DNA from: Oscillospiraceae bacterium
GTDB taxonomy: Bacteria; Bacillota; Clostridia; Oscillospirales; Acutalibacteraceae
Length of the DNA: 51,379 nucleotides
Reading direction: 5' to 3'
Assembly: GCA_015065695.1 (NCBI GenBank)
Contig: SVPT01000005.1
Span: forward strand, 1-51,379
Below are positions 48,360-51,379 of the stretch, piece by piece (position 1 is the first letter of the stretch; each line of letters opens with the position of its first letter). The notes under the pieces were generated by a model. The model was not told where the DNA came from and did not search any database. It saw only the letters and a program-made list of their open reading frames with translations. Position numbers and translations under genes: made by a program.

Positions 48360-49886
48360 TTACGCCACCTCCCACAGCTCAATGGTCTCATCGTCCGCAT
48401 ACTCGCTGACGAAGTCCAGTGTCGGCTTCTCTGCGGGCTTCATCATTGCCACAGCACCCATCACCTGAACGGTAATCAGCGGCATCATGGCAACCATCGC
48501 CACCAGACCGAATGCGTCGGTCATTACGTTGCCGCCAACCGCGCTGCACGCGCCCATTGCAAAGGGCAGCATGAAGGTGGCGGTCATCGGACCGGAGGCA
48601 ACACCGCCGGCGTCAAAGGCGATGGCGGTAAAGGTGGGCGGCACAAAGAATGCCAGCAGCAGTGCCACAGCGTAACCGGGCACCACAAACCAGAGAATGG
48701 AAATGCCGGTCAGCACACGAATCATTGCAAGACCCATCGCCAGCGTTATGGCGATGGAGAGGGTTATTCCCATCAGCTTTTCGGAGATAGCTCCCGCGCT
48801 CAGCTCGGAGACCTGCTTGGTCAGCACATGTACCGCAGGCTCAGCCTTGATGATAAACCAGCCCATCAGCATTGCCAGCGGGACAAGCAGCCATTTCATG
48901 TTGTCGTTAATTATGGTGCCGCCCAGCACATAGCCAAGGGAGGAAAAACCTACATTAACGCCGGTCAGGAACATCACCAGACCTACATATGTATACCCCA
49001 CACCGATAACGATTCTGAACAGATGCCGCCGGTGCAGCTTGAGGGAGAATACCTGAAAAAGCAGGAAAAAAGCGAAAATCGGCAGAAGAGCAAGGGCAAC
49101 CTCGCCCAGATAGTCGGGCAGAGCATGGAGATAGCCCCAGCCAAGGTCAACCGAATCCTCAAAGCTGTGCAGTATCATGGAAGAGGATTCTGCCGCGTCT
49201 GTCTGATAAATGAAGCCCAGTATAAGCACCGAGAGAATCGGACCGATGGAGCAGAGTGCCACCAGACCGAAGCTGTCGGACTTGGCGTTTTCGTCGCTTC
49301 GGATAGATGCCACACCCACGCCGAGGGCAATGATAAAGGGAACGGTCATAGGACCTGTGGTCACGCCGCCCGAATCAAAGGCGACCGAGAGGAAGTCGGG
49401 GTCGGATAGCCCCGCAAGGGCGAACACGATTGCGTAGAACACTATCAGCAGCCACTTCAGCGGCACAGAGAACAATATTCTCAGCATACTGACTATCAGG
49501 AAAAGTCCCACGCCCACCGATACCGTTACGATAAGCACTGCCTTGTCAATGGACGGAGCATTGGCGGCAAGCACCTGCAAATCGGGCTCGGCTATGGTTA
49601 TCGCAATGCCAAGAACAAAACTGAGCAGCACAATCAGCCACAGCTTGCGTGATTTCGTCATCTTCGCACCGATGTGGTTGCCTATCTCGCTCATGGAAAG
49701 CTCCGAGCCGATGGTGAACAGCCCCATGCCCACGATAATCATAACAGTACCGATGGCAAAGGAAAGCAGCAGTCCGCTGCTGACCGGCACCGCAAAAAGG
49801 CACAGTACAAAAACAATCAGAGCAATAGGCATTACCGATGCTATCGATTCCTTCAATTTATCTCTGAAAAAGCTGTGCTGAGGCAA
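48360..49886 (-). CDS. DUF1538 family membrane protein (probable transporter)
   Basis: This 508-residue protein has about 12-14 membrane helices in two homologous halves. Each half carries the same motif: AFDSGGVTTGPMTVPFIIAL (about 170) and AFDAGGVASGPMTATFMLPF (about 425), an inverted-repeat transporter layout. The family is of unknown function to me. The start is TTG at 49886 with GAGGTGG upstream. Its stop codon directly touches the start of the tandem PII-like gene, as a transporter and its cytosolic regulator often are. A promoter candidate lies at 49961-49990. Confidence 0.88.
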   Translation of the reverse strand: MPQHSFFRDKLKESIASVMPIALIVFVLCLFAVPVSSGLLLSFAIGTVMIIVGMGLFTIGSELSMSEIGNHIGAKMTKSRKLWLIVLLSFVLGIAITIAEPDLQVLAANAPSIDKAVLIVTVSVGVGLFLIVSMLRILFSVPLKWLLIVFYAIVFALAGLSDPDFLSVAFDSGGVTTGPMTVPFIIALGVGVASIRSDENAKSDSFGLVALCSIGPILSVLILGFIYQTDAAESSSMILHSFEDSVDLGWGYLHALPDYLGEVALALLPIFAFFLLFQVFSLKLHRRHLFRIVIGVGYTYVGLVMFLTGVNVGFSSLGYVLGGTIINDNMKWLLVPLAMLMGWFIIKAEPAVHVLTKQVSELSAGAISEKLMGITLSIAITLAMGLAMIRVLTGISILWFVVPGYAVALLLAFFVPPTFTAIAFDAGGVASGPMTATFMLPFAMGACSAVGGNVMTDAFGLVAMVAMMPLITVQVMGAVAMMKPAEKPTLDFVSEYADDETIELWEVA

Positions 49887-49960
49887 AGCTGACCACCTCG
49901 TTATCTTGAATATTTGCCGATACTGTCAGGGAATATATGCGCCCGACAGCATTATATATT

Positions 49961-49990
49961 ATTGTAATCCACTTGCTCCGCGGCTGTCAA
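49961..49990 (-). promoter_or_regulatory. Probable promoter of the DUF1538/PII-like unit
   Basis: Minus-strand TTGACA (49985-49990) and TACAAT (49961-49966) with an 18-bp spacer. The AT-rich divergent space (49887-50186) holds this and the gltS-type promoter and no gene. Confidence 0.6.
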
Positions 49991-50102
49991 TAGCTGCGGT
50001 GCATCGAATTATACTTATTTATATATATACGCCTGCAAACAACCTTGTGTATGACAAATGTGACAAAATGCACAAGTTAACAGTGTTTTTTGGGGAGTCT
50101 TA

Positions 50103-50172
50103 TTGACATAGGGTGAAATGATAGCTATAATAAGTACAACTTACCCCATTGGGGCGACCTGCGTGCGCAGGT
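50103..50172 (+). promoter_or_regulatory. Promoter and leader hairpin of the GltS-type gene
   Basis: TTGACA (50103-50108) and TATAAT (50126-50131) are perfect consensus with a 17-bp spacer. The short leader has CCCCATTGGGG (about 50144-50154) and the hairpin ACCTGC-GTGC-GCAGGT (50157-50172), four bases before the AAAGGAG ribosome site. Confidence 0.85.
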
Positions 50173-50186
50173 GGAAAGGAGCTTTT

Positions 50187-51379
50187 ATGGATTGGAATTT
50201 CACACTGGCAAACTACGGACCGGTTTGGGCGTTTATGGTACAGCTTGGCCTGCTGCTGATAGCCATGCTTATTGGAAACCTTCTGAGGCGATGCATTCCC
50301 CTTTTCCGCAAGTGTCTGATTCCCTCCGCGCTGCTGGGCGGTGCTGTTCTGCTGGGTGCGGATCTCCTCTGCAAGCGTTATCTGAACTATGAGCTGGTGG
50401 ACAACCAGACCATGCAGGTTGTAACCTACCACGCACTGGCAATCGGTTTCGCGGCAATGTCCCTTAAGACCGAAAAGACTGCCAAGAGCCAGAAATCTCA
50501 GGTAATGGAATTCGGTGCCTATCAGGGCGGTATGTATATGCTGCAGGCGTGTGTCGGTCTTCTCATCACCATCGGTATGTTTGTGGCAACCTACTATTTC
50601 AAGGTCAACGGCGAGAGCATCGTCTCCTACATCTGCGGACTGATTCTCCCCCTCGCCTTTGGTCAGGGCCCCGGCAACGCGCTTACCTGGGACATCAACT
50701 ACACCAATACTCCTGAAGCAATGTTCACCGGCAACGGCAGCTTCGGTCTGTCGCTGGCTTCCATCGGCTTTGTTGTCGCATCGGTCTTCGGCGTGCTGTA
50801 CATAAACATCTTCAAGAAGCGCGGCATCGAGCGCGGCGGCATCGCAGTGCGCACCGGCAGCGAGGTGCAGCAGGAAGAGACCGAGGAGGAAATCCCCGAC
50901 AACGAGTCTGTGGACAAGTTCTCCATTCAGATGGGCTTTGTGGCACTGGCATATGCCTTTGCCTTCGGCTTCATGTGCCTGCTGGCAAACCTCTCCGAGT
51001 TCACCAACAAGATCGGCTGGGGCTTCAACTTCCTGTGGGCAGCCATTGCCGCCATGGGCATCAAGGCTGTTGTCAACTTCCTGCGCCGCAAGAAGGTTAT
51101 GAGCCGTGGCTACATCAACAACTATCAGATGGACCGCATTTCCGGCTTCACCTTCGACCTGATGATCGTGGCAGGCGTCGCCGCCATCGAAATAAACGAT
51201 GTCAAGAGATACATTGTTCCCATCGTGGTGCTTAGCGTTATCGGCTGCATCATCACCCATATCTATACCCGCAAGGTCGCAAAGGCGTGCTTCAAGGGCT
51301 TTGAGCATGAGTTCTTCCTTATGAGCTTCGGCACAATGACCGGTACCGCCTCCAACGGCATGATTCTGATGAAGGAAAT
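50187..51379 (+). CDS. GltS-type sodium/glutamate symporter (3' end cut by window)
   Basis: The frame starts at ATG 50187 after AAAGGAG and stays open to the window end (397 codons). The protein is a multi-pass membrane protein of the ESS/GltS group: GNLLRRCIPLFRKCLIPSAL near the start, VVTYHALAIGFAAMSLK (about 82), LPLAFGQGPGNALTWD (about 150) and FLMSFGTMTGTASNGMIL at the right edge, where GTMTGTAS and GQGPG are the two re-entrant motifs. Family members bring in glutamate with sodium. The loop at 230-245 (QQEETEEEIPDNE) is acidic. Substrate specificity is inferred. Confidence 0.88.
   Translation, partial: MDWNFTLANYGPVWAFMVQLGLLLIAMLIGNLLRRCIPLFRKCLIPSALLGGAVLLGADLLCKRYLNYELVDNQTMQVVTYHALAIGFAAMSLKTEKTAKSQKSQVMEFGAYQGGMYMLQACVGLLITIGMFVATYYFKVNGESIVSYICGLILPLAFGQGPGNALTWDINYTNTPEAMFTGNGSFGLSLASIGFVVASVFGVLYINIFKKRGIERGGIAVRTGSEVQQEETEEEIPDNESVDKFSIQMGFVALAYAFAFGFMCLLANLSEFTNKIGWGFNFLWAAIAAMGIKAVVNFLRRKKVMSRGYINNYQMDRISGFTFDLMIVAGVAAIEINDVKRYIVPIVVLSVIGCIITHIYTRKVAKACFKGFEHEFFLMSFGTMTGTASNGMILMKE

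Overview
The window looks like a chromosomal piece of an anaerobic, probably spore-forming, gut-type Firmicute (class Clostridia, perhaps the Ruminococcaceae/Oscillospiraceae side). The signs are a tryptophan T-box leader, a pair of CotF-like spore coat genes, a single-chain pyruvate:ferredoxin oxidoreductase with strong codon bias, a bile-salt-hydrolase-family enzyme, sigma-A type TTGACA/TATAAT promoters and frequent strong intrinsic terminators. The core regions are GC-rich; several genes between about 32 and 41 kb are visibly more AT-rich. The species assignment is inference only.

Left part (1-7.7 kb): the 5' part of a TrpB2-type tryptophan synthase gene (minus strand) behind a T-box leader with a UGG specifier; two small spore coat genes; a heterodimeric ABC exporter with one degenerate ATPase site; and a TetR regulator coupled to a phytoene-desaturase-like FAD oxidoreductase.

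Cell-envelope signalling-like cluster (7.9-18.2 kb): five co-directional genes encode a membrane-anchored PP2C phosphatase with an outer Big2 domain, a 1826-residue cytoplasmic protein with a tandem 43-residue repeat, a signal-peptide/TM protein, a lipoprotein and a membrane-anchored LRR protein. I do not recognise this set as a named system; it is one of the two best candidates for something undescribed. It is followed by a DUF378 protein, a small conserved protein with a long leader, and a possible structured RNA.

Energy block (19.9-30.4 kb): an AEC-family transporter; then on the minus strand polyphosphate kinase followed by rnfD-, rnfE- and rnfA-like genes that overlap one another. No rnfC, rnfG or rnfB is present, and the four cysteines that hold the membrane iron-sulfur centre in normal RnfA/RnfE are all absent. 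This is the other strong candidate. Next come a DUF368 gene with a frameshifted 3' end and nifJ.

Accessory part (30.5-47.6 kb): a DUF4291 gene, two tRNA-Ser genes, then an almost entirely plus-strand run of small genes (XRE regulator, alpha/beta hydrolase, bile salt hydrolase, three GNAT proteins, VOC, DUF1349, SLC13 permease, small membrane proteins, histidine phosphatase, cupin, CDP-alcohol transferase, flavin reductase, aldo/keto reductase, TIM-barrel isomerase, EamA transporter). It is interspersed with two copies of a 146-bp MITE-like element and with microhairpin repeats, so it looks like a gene-accretion region next to tRNA genes.

Right edge (47.7-51.4 kb): a minus-strand pair coding for a DUF1538 membrane protein and a tandem PII-like protein, diverging from a GltS-type sodium/glutamate symporter that runs off the window.
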